Assembly: GCF_000714815.1 (NCBI RefSeq)
Contig: NZ_JMIH01000014.1
Location: 496,001-560,000, forward strand
Source: Anditalea andensis
GTDB taxonomy: Bacteria > Bacteroidota > Bacteroidia > Cytophagales > Cyclobacteriaceae
Reading direction: 5' to 3'
DNA length: 64,000 nucleotides
A program made the translations under genes and the position numbers. Within the stretch, counting starts at the first letter, position 1. Each line of letters begins with the position of its first letter. Shown here piece after piece: positions 56,581 through 64,000 of this stretch. Below the pieces are notes generated by a model, which was given only the letters and a program-made list of their open reading frames with translations, did not search any database and was not told the DNA's origin.

Positions 56581-57693
56581 ATGAAATTTATATGCTTTTT
56601 TATTTGCTGCTTCATGGTCGGGCTTACCACTAATGCACAAAATACATCTTTCCCAGAAACCTCTTTAGCAGTGGCAGGGCTGAGCCATGGGCATTCTCAC
56701 TGGATTTTTCAAGATGAGTTTAAAGGTGATTATGCCATAGTAGGCATTTACGAACCAAATATATCATTGGCAAGCAAATATCAGATTCAATACGGCATGG
56801 ATAGTAATCTTTTCTATACTAATCTAGAAGAGATGTTAGATAATGTGAAGCCACATGGAGTCCTGGCTTTTGGCTCTGTATATGAGCACCTACAGGTAGT
56901 GGAAGCGGCGGCACCTCGAGGCATACATGTAATGGTAGAAAAGCCACTGGCCACAAGTTGGGAGCATGCCAAGAAAATGGAAAAAGCAGCACAGGATCAT
57001 GGCATATACCTATTGACCAACTATGAAACTTCATGGTACCCTAGTACAGAAGCAACCTATCAGTATATGCTGGACGGTGACCAGTTTGGCCCCCTTAAAA
57101 AAGCAGTATTCCATCATGGACATAAAGGACCTCAGGAAATTGGAGTTGGACCTGAATTTTTAGAATGGCTTACTGATCCAATATTAAACGGAGGCGGCGT
57201 TCTAATGGATTTTGGTTGCTATGGGGCTAACATCATGACGTATTTATTAGAAGGCCAACTGCCGCATTCGATCACTGCTATCACACAAAATCATAAACCT
57301 GAAATATATACAAAAGTAGAAGATGAGGCTACTATTGTATTGGAATATGATGGTGCCCAGGCTATTATACAAGCATCCTGGAACTGGCCTTATGACAGAA
57401 AAGATATGGAAGTGTATGGAACTAAAGGTTATATAATAGCACCTGACAAAAATCATATCAAATTCAGAAGCCCTCAAACTAATAACAAACTCGTTTCTAC
57501 ACCTCTTCGAGATATTATAACCGTATATAGCAATCCTTTTCAATATTTTGTAGAAGTAATATCGGGAAAGATCAATATCCCTTCATTTGGCCTTTATTCC
57601 ATTGAAAACAACATGGTCGTTGTGCAGATATTAGAAGCCGCAAAACTTTCTGTACTATCTGGTAAAACAGTTAGGTTACCTCTTGAAAAATAG
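56581..57693 (+). CDS. Gfo/Idh/MocA-family oxidoreductase, exported
   Basis: 370 residues from the ATG at 56581; a TTG at 56557 would only lengthen the signal peptide. The hydrophobic N-terminus (FICFFICCFMVGLTTNAQ) predicts export, unusual for an NAD(P)-binding enzyme but common in Bacteroidota members. Rossmann fold (LAVAGLSHGHSHWIF), the family motif VEKPLATSWEHAKKME, and C-terminal sheet domain (GGGVLMDFGCYGANIM) are present. It probably acts on a sugar or inositol derivative; substrate unknown. Stands alone. Confidence 0.85.
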   Translation: MKFICFFICCFMVGLTTNAQNTSFPETSLAVAGLSHGHSHWIFQDEFKGDYAIVGIYEPNISLASKYQIQYGMDSNLFYTNLEEMLDNVKPHGVLAFGSVYEHLQVVEAAAPRGIHVMVEKPLATSWEHAKKMEKAAQDHGIYLLTNYETSWYPSTEATYQYMLDGDQFGPLKKAVFHHGHKGPQEIGVGPEFLEWLTDPILNGGGVLMDFGCYGANIMTYLLEGQLPHSITAITQNHKPEIYTKVEDEATIVLEYDGAQAIIQASWNWPYDRKDMEVYGTKGYIIAPDKNHIKFRSPQTNNKLVSTPLRDIITVYSNPFQYFVEVISGKINIPSFGLYSIENNMVVVQILEAAKLSVLSGKTVRLPLEK

Positions 57694-57814
57694 GTCCGTA
57701 TTTTAAAAAAACTTAAGTCGCATACCCAAAAGTAGTTTTCCTCAAATTTTCTGGTCCCTTAATATTGAATGAATCTTAAAACAATGCTTTCCATAAATTG
57801 TAGTCAATAAATAT

Positions 57815-57831
57815 ATGCAACATTATTGCAT
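57815..57831. promoter_or_regulatory. Palindromic operator candidate upstream of the CobW operon
   Basis: ATGCAACATTATTGCAT is a 6-5-6 inverted repeat (7-1-7 with one mismatch). Its right half contains the -33 TTG of the promoter, so a bound repressor would block polymerase. The shape resembles Fur/Zur-family boxes; the regulator is inference. Confidence 0.55.
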
Positions 57832-57854
57832 TTAAATTTTTTTTACTATCTTTG
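57826..57854 (+). promoter_or_regulatory. Promoter of the CobW operon
   Basis: TTG at 57826-57828, an 18-base spacer and TATCTTTG at 57847-57854, the -7 box being exact and the spacing one base short. The start would be near 57861, about 74 bases before the first ATG. Confidence 0.6.
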
Positions 57855-57893
57855 ATCTGCATTCTACTTTGTTCTCTTCATACTGAATGCACC

Positions 57894-57919
57894 AGAGACT
57901 TCACATTAGTGAAGTCTCT
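57894..57919 (+). other. Perfect hairpin in the CobW operon 5' leader
   Basis: AGAGACTTCAC and GTGAAGTCTCT form an 11-pair stem with loop ATTA, ending 15 bases before the ATG. No T tract follows, so it is not a classic terminator; it could influence translation or RNA stability. Confidence 0.55.
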
Positions 57920-57934
57920 TAAATTGCCGAAGAC

Positions 57935-58381
57935 ATGAAAGCTTTCAAAATTATCTTACCTTATCTGGTTTTACTGCTAAGCACAGCTACCGTCATTAAA
58001 GAACCCGATATATGGGCTCTGTTTTCAAAAACCAGGTTTACAGAGCGGTTGAACAGGGAATTATCCATGTATTTCTTATACCCTACCTTTCCTGATGAAG
58101 TAAAGGCTCTTGATGGTAAAGAAATAATACTCTCCGGATTTTACATCCCCTTGGATTTTGATGAAGACCGTACGATCATCATCTCCAAATTCCCCATGGC
58201 CCAATGTTTTTTCTGCGGAGGTGCAGGATCAGAAAGTGTAGCGGTAGCTTACCTTCAAAACAAACCCAACAAAAGATTCAAAACTGACCAAATTATTAAA
58301 GTCAAAGGCACTTTGACTTTGAATGAAAAAGATGTAGACGAATTAAATTTCATTTTAAAAAATGCAAAAATCATCGAATAG
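57935..58381 (+). CDS. Exported DUF3299-like protein with Cys motif
   Basis: 148 residues with an N-terminal hydrophobic segment ([16 protein letters not shown]), probably a signal peptide. The mature part has [20 protein letters not shown], similar to the DUF3299 family, and [17 protein letters not shown] with a CxxC pair. Metal binding or redox is a guess. The gene overlaps the CobW-type GTPase by 20 bases, so the two are coupled and likely share a metal-related task. Confidence 0.6.
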   Translation: MKAFKIILPYLVLLLSTATVIKEPDIWALFSKTRFTERLNRELSMYFLYPTFPDEVKALDGKEIILSGFYIPLDFDEDRTIIISKFPMAQCFFCGGAGSESVAVAYLQNKPNKRFKTDQIIKVKGTLTLNEKDVDELNFILKNAKIIE

Positions 58382-59576
58382 AAACACTAAAAAATTACCA
58401 GTCACTGTCTTAAGTGGGTTTCTTGGCGCCGGTAAAACTACACTTCTAAACCATATTTTACAAAACCGACAAGGCTTAAAAGTGGCAGTCATAGTAAATG
58501 ACATGAGCGAAATCAATATTGACGCCAATATTATAAACCGCGAGAACAGCCTATCGAGGACTGAAGAGCGACTGGTGGAAATGAGCAATGGATGTATCTG
58601 CTGTACACTAAGAGAAGATCTCATGGTAGAAATCGAAAAATTGGCCCTCGAAAACAAATTTGATTATCTTTTGATAGAGAGTTCGGGTATCTCCGAACCT
58701 TTACCTGTGGCCCAGACTTTTAGCTATATTGATGATAACAACGGTATAGATCTATCTCGATTCAGCAGACTGGACACATTGGTTACGGTGGTTGATGCCA
58801 GCAATTTTTACAAAGATTTCGGTGGAGCAGATACAGTTTATAGCAGGGAACTAAATGATGACGCTGAAGACCAGAGATCTATAGTAAACCTACTGATCGA
58901 TCAGATAGAATATGCTAATGTTCTAATTTTAAACAAAGCAGATTTAGTACCAATAGAAAAGGTAGCAGAGATCAAAGCTATTTTATCCAAACTCAATCCT
59001 GCCGCTAAAATACTGGTAACAAAAAATGCTCAAATAGATCTTGATGAGATCATAAACACTAATTTGTTTGATTTTGAAAGAGCTTCCGAGTCCGCTGGAT
59101 GGCAGGAAGAATTAAACAAGGTACACACTCCCGAAACCGAAGAATATGGAATCGGTTCATTTGTATTCAGAAACAAAAGACCTTTCCATCCTGACAGGTT
59201 ATGGAACTACCTGTCTGAAAAATGGCCTAGTACAGTACTTAGGAGCAAAGGTTTATTTTATTTGGCATCCCGTAAGGACCAAGCTTTTTCCTGGTCTCAG
59301 GCAGGTGGATCTATCAAAGCAGAATCTATAGGTGTATGGTGGGCCAGTATGCCATTTCAACAAAGGATCAAGTACCCATCCTATATTGAAAATAAAGGAT
59401 TAATCGAATCCAAATGGGACAAACAATTCGGAGACAGGCTTAATGAACTGGTACTTATAGGACAAAATTTAGATCAAATACAAATAATGTCAGAACTTGA
59501 AGCCTGCCTCCTAAACGAAAAAGAAGAAGTGGATTATTTTAAAGGTAATGTATTTTCAGACAACTGGCCTATTTAA
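58362..59576 (+). CDS. CobW/ZNG-family GTP-binding metal chaperone
   Basis: 404 residues. GTPase of the COG0523 group: Walker A GFLGAGKT (19-26), the metal-binding GCICC motif (77-81), [24 protein letters not shown] for guanine binding, and a C-terminal CobW_C domain. Members bring zinc or other metals to client enzymes, often under zinc-starvation control. The operon's palindrome at 57815 fits a metal repressor. Metal identity cannot be read from sequence. Start overlaps the upstream gene; a terminator follows. Confidence 0.9.
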   Translation: MQKSSNRNTKKLPVTVLSGFLGAGKTTLLNHILQNRQGLKVAVIVNDMSEINIDANIINRENSLSRTEERLVEMSNGCICCTLREDLMVEIEKLALENKFDYLLIESSGISEPLPVAQTFSYIDDNNGIDLSRFSRLDTLVTVVDASNFYKDFGGADTVYSRELNDDAEDQRSIVNLLIDQIEYANVLILNKADLVPIEKVAEIKAILSKLNPAAKILVTKNAQIDLDEIINTNLFDFERASESAGWQEELNKVHTPETEEYGIGSFVFRNKRPFHPDRLWNYLSEKWPSTVLRSKGLFYLASRKDQAFSWSQAGGSIKAESIGVWWASMPFQQRIKYPSYIENKGLIESKWDKQFGDRLNELVLIGQNLDQIQIMSELEACLLNEKEEVDYFKGNVFSDNWPI

Positions 59577-59592
59577 GGGCCAGCTGTTTTTA
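59563..59592 (+). terminator. Terminator of the CobW operon
   Basis: CTGGCC and GGCCAG form a 6-pair stem around the stop codon, followed by CTGTTTTTATTT. Confidence 0.7.
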
Positions 59593-59600
59593 TTTAATCT

Positions 59601-60650
59601 TTAATTCGTCTCATCAGGAATATATTCTAGTTTTAACATCATCGGGAAATGATCAGAACCATATGCCTCTAATCTCTGAAGCATGACATATTTAAAATTA
59701 TCGGTATAAAAAAAATGATCCAAAGGGTACCTTAAGAGAGGGACAAATACATTGTAAGTATTAAAAAAGCCCCTGCCCTCTCTGGGATCAATTAAACTGC
59801 ATCTTTTCTGAAAGAGCTCTGATGTGTACGACCAGGCCACATCATTTAGATCACCCACTACCACGCATGGTTTTTTCTCATTTACTATTCTTTTCCCTAT
59901 CAAAAGAATCTCCGTATCTCTTTCATAGGTATCACTCCCAATTTTTGGCGGCTCTGGGTGAACACAGTGTAAGGTAACCTTATATCCTGAGGGAAGCTCT
60001 AAATTTACATAGATGGAGGGTATATCCTTTACCAACAACTCATTTATCTCAGCATCATGCAATTTAAATTTTGAATATAGCGCCATTCCATAGGTGTTTT
60101 CTAAGGGATGTTTGATGCGATAAGGATATATGCTGTCAAGCTGTGAAATAGCATCAACCCACTTCCGGTTAACTTCGTTAAGCAGGATTACATCTGGATC
60201 AGATTTATAAACTACCTCAAGGTATTTATCATAGTTTTCATTATCCATTTTTACGTTGGACATCATGATACTAAAAGTATTACTGGCATCTACTCCAATT
60301 GCCTTTTCTGAAATGTTCGGATATAAAGGCGTATATCTGACCATGGATAATGACTGATAGATTATTGCCGACAAAATCAGCAATAACGAACTATAGAAAA
60401 ATGAAGGTTGGCCTATTAAATATACCAATACTAAAATTAATGTAAAAACTGCCAAAACAGTAATCTGAAGTCTAGGAAAATCAAATATTCTAATCCACCA
60501 TTTATGCGTTCTGATCAAAGGTAGCCATGTGGCTAATGTACATACAAGAACAAGAAAAACAGTCACTATGACCATAAAATGTAAAATAAGATACAATGAT
60601 AACAGCTTTGATCGACATTTCCAGAAGGTTTTATAAATAAGATAGTCCAA
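59601..60650 (-). CDS. Membrane-anchored endonuclease/exonuclease/phosphatase-fold protein
   Basis: 349 residues. About three hydrophobic N-terminal segments (to about residue 100, e.g. FTLILVLVYLIGQPSFFYSSLLLIL) are followed by an EEP-fold hydrolase domain. Catalytic residues can be placed in VILLNEVNRKW (Glu), VVGDLNDVAWS (Asp-x-Asn) and the terminal SDHFPM (Asp-His). The substrate could be DNA or a phosphoester such as a phospholipid; the active site faces either side depending on topology. Convergent with the CobW operon. Confidence 0.85.
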   Translation of the reverse strand: MDYLIYKTFWKCRSKLLSLYLILHFMVIVTVFLVLVCTLATWLPLIRTHKWWIRIFDFPRLQITVLAVFTLILVLVYLIGQPSFFYSSLLLILSAIIYQSLSMVRYTPLYPNISEKAIGVDASNTFSIMMSNVKMDNENYDKYLEVVYKSDPDVILLNEVNRKWVDAISQLDSIYPYRIKHPLENTYGMALYSKFKLHDAEINELLVKDIPSIYVNLELPSGYKVTLHCVHPEPPKIGSDTYERDTEILLIGKRIVNEKKPCVVVGDLNDVAWSYTSELFQKRCSLIDPREGRGFFNTYNVFVPLLRYPLDHFFYTDNFKYVMLQRLEAYGSDHFPMMLKLEYIPDETN

Positions 60651-60849
60651 TAGCTACATTTTAAGTTTTTTTTGATCAAAGGTCCAAGTATTTATATTGA
60701 TCTACCCTTATCAACCACTATGCATCTGTTACATCCTCATTTTTTTATTATATAAGAATAATCCCTATACTTTTTCCACATACCAAAAATTTTTCTTTGA
60801 CATTTATAAATTTTTGGCTAAATCACATCTTCATTTAGCGCTATACAAT

Positions 60850-61239
60850 ATGAAATCAAGAAGAAAATTTATCCAAACCTTATCTATGGCAGGCGCAGCA
60901 GCTACTTTACCGCTAACCTCTTACGGAAAACAAGATAATTCAGGAAAGATGATACACCAGGTCTTCTTTTGGTTGAAAGATGGTGAAGATGTCCAGGATT
61001 TTAAAAAAGAAGCCTCTGTGCTTGGCAAATGCAAGACGGTTAAAAATGCTTATATGGGCACTCCTGCGTCCACAGAAGCTCGCGATGTCGTAGACAACAG
61101 CTATCAGTTAGCCTGTACGCTATTTTTCGAAAGCCTGGAAGATCAGGCCGCCTATCAGGTAGATCCAGATCATTTGGAATTTATTAAAAGAAATTCGGAT
61201 CGATGGAAATCTGTTAAAGTATATGACTTTATGATTTGA
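60850..61239 (+). CDS. Tat-exported Dabb-domain protein
   Basis: 129 residues from the ATG at 60850 (MKSRRKFIQTLSMAGAAAT); upstream frame to 60697 is unsupported. SRRKFIQ followed by a hydrophobic stretch is a twin-arginine signal. The rest, IHQVFFWLKDGEDVQDFKKEA ... DHLEFIKRNSDRWKSVKVYDFMI, is a stress-responsive A/B-barrel (Dabb) domain, usually a dimeric ferredoxin-like fold. Specific role unknown. Ends at a terminator shared with the convergent gene. Confidence 0.85.
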   Translation: MKSRRKFIQTLSMAGAAATLPLTSYGKQDNSGKMIHQVFFWLKDGEDVQDFKKEASVLGKCKTVKNAYMGTPASTEARDVVDNSYQLACTLFFESLEDQAAYQVDPDHLEFIKRNSDRWKSVKVYDFMI

Positions 61240-61240
61240 T

Positions 61241-61266
61241 AAAAAAGGGAATCTTTCCCTTTTTTA
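61241..61266. terminator. Bidirectional terminator
   Basis: AAAAAAGGGAA and TTTCCCTTTTTT make an A/T-bordered stem of about 10 pairs with a short loop, between the convergent Dabb and LuxE-like genes. Confidence 0.75.
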
Positions 61267-62262
61267 TAAATTGACCATCAGGTTACATCCTCTGATATCA
61301 CTATTGTCAAACCTACCTAATACTTCCAGCATACCCTGCTCATCATATCTACCCAAATCCTGGGTCTCAATAAAGGCACAGCTGTGGAAATTTCCCAGAT
61401 CAATAATATTAATTCCACCTTGCCTTCTAGATGTCTGAGAATAAGGATCATTAGGATCACGAAGCGATATTTTCATACAGGAAGGAAGTCTGTATTTACC
61501 ATCCCCCATAGAGTAGGCCTGTGACATAAGTTCTGTCATACCATATTCAGAATGGATCTCAGTAACCTTAAAAAACCCTTTCAAAACGTCATGAACTTCC
61601 TCCCTTATCATTTCCTTCCTACGCCCTTTCATACCACCAGTCTCCATTATAATTAAATTCTCCATAGCAGGAAAATCTATGTTCAGCGATGCCATATCAA
61701 GTAAAGCAAAAGTGACTCCCAGCAGCAGCACTTTTTTATTATCGTATCGAAGTGTATTAAGCTTTTCTATTAACTGTCCATATTCATAGAGATAAAATCC
61801 CGAATAAGAAGATCTAGTTTCCTTTATAAACCGATCTGCCATCGCCACTAAAGAACTCCCATTTCTCTCCAGATAAGCAGGTAAAAGTGCCAGAACATGA
61901 TAATTTTGTAGTGTGCCATAGTATTTTTCAAAAATTTTAACAGAATGGTCCAGATAGCTCTCTTCTGACCAGATGTAATGCCTGCTGGTAATCGAGCCTG
62001 TAGTTCCACTGCTGGAATAAAAATCTATGAAATCATCCTGAGGACCGCTTATAACCTTGTGGTTTTTAAAAAATGAAATCGGTAAATAGGGTATTTGATC
62101 TAAATTTTGGACTGCTGAAATATTTATTTTCCGATAAGTAAGGTAACTTCGATATATGGGATTATTCAATGCCTGGAATCTAAAAAGCTGAAGTGCCAGA
62201 CCCTCAAAATCATTTGAATCCAAATTTTCTAATTCATGTGAAAAACTTTTGAAATAATTCAT
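61264..62262 (-). CDS. LuxE/PaaK-like acyl-activating enzyme
   Basis: 332 residues from the ATG at 62262 (MNYFKSFSHELENLDSNDFE); the frame upstream runs antisense into the neighbouring gene and is not real. YSSSGTTGSITSRHY is the adenylate-forming phosphate loop; IHSEYGMTELMSQAYS is the second motif; the C-terminus DLGRYDEQGMLEVLGRFDNSDIRG matches LuxE-type acyl-protein synthetases. It probably activates a carboxylic acid and transfers it to a carrier or CoA. Divergent from the lipoprotein gene at 62347. Confidence 0.88.
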   Translation of the reverse strand: MNYFKSFSHELENLDSNDFEGLALQLFRFQALNNPIYRSYLTYRKINISAVQNLDQIPYLPISFFKNHKVISGPQDDFIDFYSSSGTTGSITSRHYIWSEESYLDHSVKIFEKYYGTLQNYHVLALLPAYLERNGSSLVAMADRFIKETRSSYSGFYLYEYGQLIEKLNTLRYDNKKVLLLGVTFALLDMASLNIDFPAMENLIIMETGGMKGRRKEMIREEVHDVLKGFFKVTEIHSEYGMTELMSQAYSMGDGKYRLPSCMKISLRDPNDPYSQTSRRQGGINIIDLGNFHSCAFIETQDLGRYDEQGMLEVLGRFDNSDIRGCNLMVNL

Positions 62263-62346
62263 CGTTTCTTTATTTGTGAATGGCGATTTTTGTTCAACTT
62301 TATAAAATAAAGTACCATTTATAATCCGTAAATTTAGTCCCTGAAT

Positions 62347-63021
62347 ATGAAGGCGAAAAACTATATAGGCATAATTTTTATCTGCACGCTGGCCATCAGC
62401 TGTGTTACGCCACCGGACAACTTCCCTTCCGTACCGGAAATTACTTTCAACGGCGTGCAATTTGTTCCTATCCCCAATGCATCAGATTCACTTATTGTTA
62501 GTGTAGATTTCAGGGATGCTGAAGGAGACTTAGGCTTAAACCCAGGAGACAATGCCCCTCCTTTCAATGCATTTAATTTTATAAGAGATGCCAATGGGAA
62601 TCTAATAACTTATAGTAACAGACCTCCCAATGCTCCACGTTATAATCCTATCGACTGGCGGATTAATCAATTTGTAAATAATGTTCAAGTGATGGACACC
62701 ATTTGGGTGGAAAATAATCCGGATCATCACAATATTTTTGTAAGATTTTTTATAAAAAGAGGTGGTAATTATCAGGAGTACAGATGGTCCGACCCACCAT
62801 TTTTCACCACCTTTAATGGCCGTTTTCCACGAATACTGACTGAAGACAGGGCCCGAGCCATTGAAGGGACTATTCAATATGGCATGCTATCTTCGGGCTG
62901 GAGGTCCATTTTTAGAAATGACACCATACGTTTGGATATTCAGATACAAGATAGAAATTTAAATAAAAGCAATGTAATATCAACTCCCGATTTTACTTTG
63001 GATCAGGTAACACGCCGGTAA
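62347..63021 (+). CDS. Lipoprotein of unknown function
   Basis: 224 residues with a lipoprotein signal peptide (YIGIIFICTLAISC, Cys about 19). The mature part looks like a beta-sandwich (SLIVSVDFRDAEGDLGLNP, acidic DxDGDLG-type loop that could bind calcium) seen in other Bacteroidota lipoproteins. No named enzyme family recognised. It may be exposed at the outer membrane. A terminator follows. Confidence 0.72.
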   Translation: MKAKNYIGIIFICTLAISCVTPPDNFPSVPEITFNGVQFVPIPNASDSLIVSVDFRDAEGDLGLNPGDNAPPFNAFNFIRDANGNLITYSNRPPNAPRYNPIDWRINQFVNNVQVMDTIWVENNPDHHNIFVRFFIKRGGNYQEYRWSDPPFFTTFNGRFPRILTEDRARAIEGTIQYGMLSSGWRSIFRNDTIRLDIQIQDRNLNKSNVISTPDFTLDQVTRR

Positions 63022-63040
63022 TCTATCATCTGTTCATAAA

Positions 63041-63078
63041 AAAAACCTCCAAAGATGATACCTTGGAGGTTTTCTTTT
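63041..63078. terminator. Bidirectional terminator before the E1 gene
   Basis: AAAACCTCCAA and TTGGAGGTTTT form an 11-pair stem (10-base loop) followed by a T-rich stretch on the plus side and A run on the other; it serves both convergent genes. Confidence 0.85.
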
Positions 63079-63093
63079 GTATACCCTATTATT

Positions 63094-64000
63094 CTACAGT
63101 TCCGGAAAACTGTTTGGATCCGCCTCACTCATCATAGCATATACCTTCTCCACTACATCATCCACACTTGGCTTGGAAAAATAATCCCCATCAGAAGAAT
63201 AGGCTGGTCTGTGGGCTTTGGCAGCTATGGTGGCAGGCTCAGAATCCAAATAATAATATGCTTTTTGAACCTCAATCACCTCCTGCATCATAAATGCTGA
63301 AGCACCGCCAGGTACGTCTTCATCAGCAAAAATAACCCTATTGGTCTTTTTAACTGAATCAGCTATCATATGGTCTATATCAAACGGGAGCAATGTCTGG
63401 ACATCAATTACCTCTACTGATATCCCCATTTCATCTAATAGGCCTGCCGCCTCCATTATGACCCTGCACATTGAGCCATAAGTCACGATAGTTATATCGT
63501 TTCCTTCCCTTAATATTTCAGGTCTGCCTACCGGAACGATCAGTTCTTCTAAATTAGCGGGCATTTTTTCTTTTAGCCGATATCCATTCAGACATTCTAT
63601 TACCAAAGCCGGTTCATCTGCCTTTATCAGTGTATTGTACATACCGGCAGCCTGGGTCATATTCCTGGGCACACAGATGATCATACCTCTAAGGCTGTGA
63701 AGGATCATGCCCATAGGAGAGCCTGAATGCCATACACCTTCCAATCTATGGCCCCGAGTCCTAACAATCAGAGGAGCTTTTTGGCCTCCCTTAGTTCTAT
63801 ACTGAAGCGACGCTACATCATCAGAAAGAATCTGTATGGCATAGAGTAAATAATCCAGGTATTGGATTTCGGCTATAGGCTTCAAACCTCTAAGGGATGC
63901 ACCTATACCTTGGCCTATTATGGTGCATTCCCGGATACCGGTATCAGTCACCCTTAACTCGCCATGCTTAGCCTGCAAACCTGCAAAAGCCTGGTTTACA
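63094..64000 (-). CDS. 2-oxoacid dehydrogenase E1 component, beta (C-terminal) part, 5' end outside the window
   Basis: The frame is open to the right edge (302 codons in the window); upstream residues [21 protein letters not shown] are clearly homologous, so no start lies here. [34 protein letters not shown] and SPMGMILHS, then the C-terminal transketolase domain ([54 protein letters not shown]) identify E1 beta of branched-chain or pyruvate dehydrogenase. In many Bacteroidota the alpha and beta parts are fused in one gene; whether that is so here is not visible. The substrate is unresolved. Confidence 0.88.
   Translation of the reverse strand, partial: VNQAFAGLQAKHGELRVTDTGIRECTIIGQGIGASLRGLKPIAEIQYLDYLLYAIQILSDDVASLQYRTKGGQKAPLIVRTRGHRLEGVWHSGSPMGMILHSLRGMIICVPRNMTQAAGMYNTLIKADEPALVIECLNGYRLKEKMPANLEELIVPVGRPEILREGNDITIVTYGSMCRVIMEAAGLLDEMGISVEVIDVQTLLPFDIDHMIADSVKKTNRVIFADEDVPGGASAFMMQEVIEVQKAYYYLDSEPATIAAKAHRPAYSSDGDYFSKPSVDDVVEKVYAMMSEADPNSFPEL

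Overview
The window reads as chromosomal DNA of a Bacteroidota bacterium, most likely a Cytophagales-type organism (inference). Support comes from Bacteroidota-specific families: the T9SS component PorD, a T9SS C-terminal sorting domain, two GLPGLI proteins, a Lacal_2735 protein, the divergent RNA polymerase omega and TonB receptors with carboxypeptidase-like N-termini. Several upstream regions also carry the Bacteroidota sigma-factor promoter form (-33 TTG, about 20 nt, -7 TAnnTTTG). Shine-Dalgarno sequences are mostly absent. No tRNA, rRNA, CRISPR array, insertion sequence or prophage was recognised.

Layout. 1-9.5 kb: tilS (cut by the window edge), then a rightward envelope and housekeeping block: OstA-like, T9SS-sorted protein, bamD, omega, coaBC, porD, recN, fabI. 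9.5-22 kb: truA and a complete leftward branched-chain amino-acid operon, ilvD-ilvB-(small ORF)-ilvN-ilvC-leuA-leuC-leuD-second leuA-like gene-leuB. 22.3-24.2 kb: ispE, a HIT protein and greA. 24.5-34 kb is accessory: a broken vapBC pair, a TonB-type barrel with two GLPGLI proteins and a small secreted Cys-containing peptide, tetranucleotide repeats, a decayed antitoxin, an intact ParE/RelE-type toxin-antitoxin pair between direct repeats, and gamma-glutamyltransferase. 34-45 kb: housekeeping genes (2-hydroxyacid dehydrogenase, mgtE, rsmA, pepA, pdxA, DUF177-rpmF, fabH, efp, accB-accC). 45-50.9 kb: TonB receptor, RNase P RNA, an NtrC-like regulator without a DNA-binding domain, a tiny lipoprotein and an outer-membrane-protein pseudogene. 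50.9-56 kb: thrA-thrB-thrC. 56-64 kb: small proteins, an oxidoreductase, a metal-chaperone-like CobW operon, a LuxE-like ligase and an E1 dehydrogenase cut by the right edge.

Regulation is the most interesting content. The ilv operon has a promoter, a 23-codon leader ORF with a Val/Ile/Leu run, an intrinsic terminator, and a segment at the leader stop codon that can pair with the terminator arm: all parts of ribosome-mediated attenuation. The thr operon has a leader ORF rich in Thr and Ile codons. greA has a terminator hairpin between its promoter and start codon. The CobW operon has a palindrome overlapping its promoter. The least described block is the duplicated module of repeat-bearing upstream region, small secreted peptide, hairpin and GLPGLI gene, followed by a TonB-type barrel.
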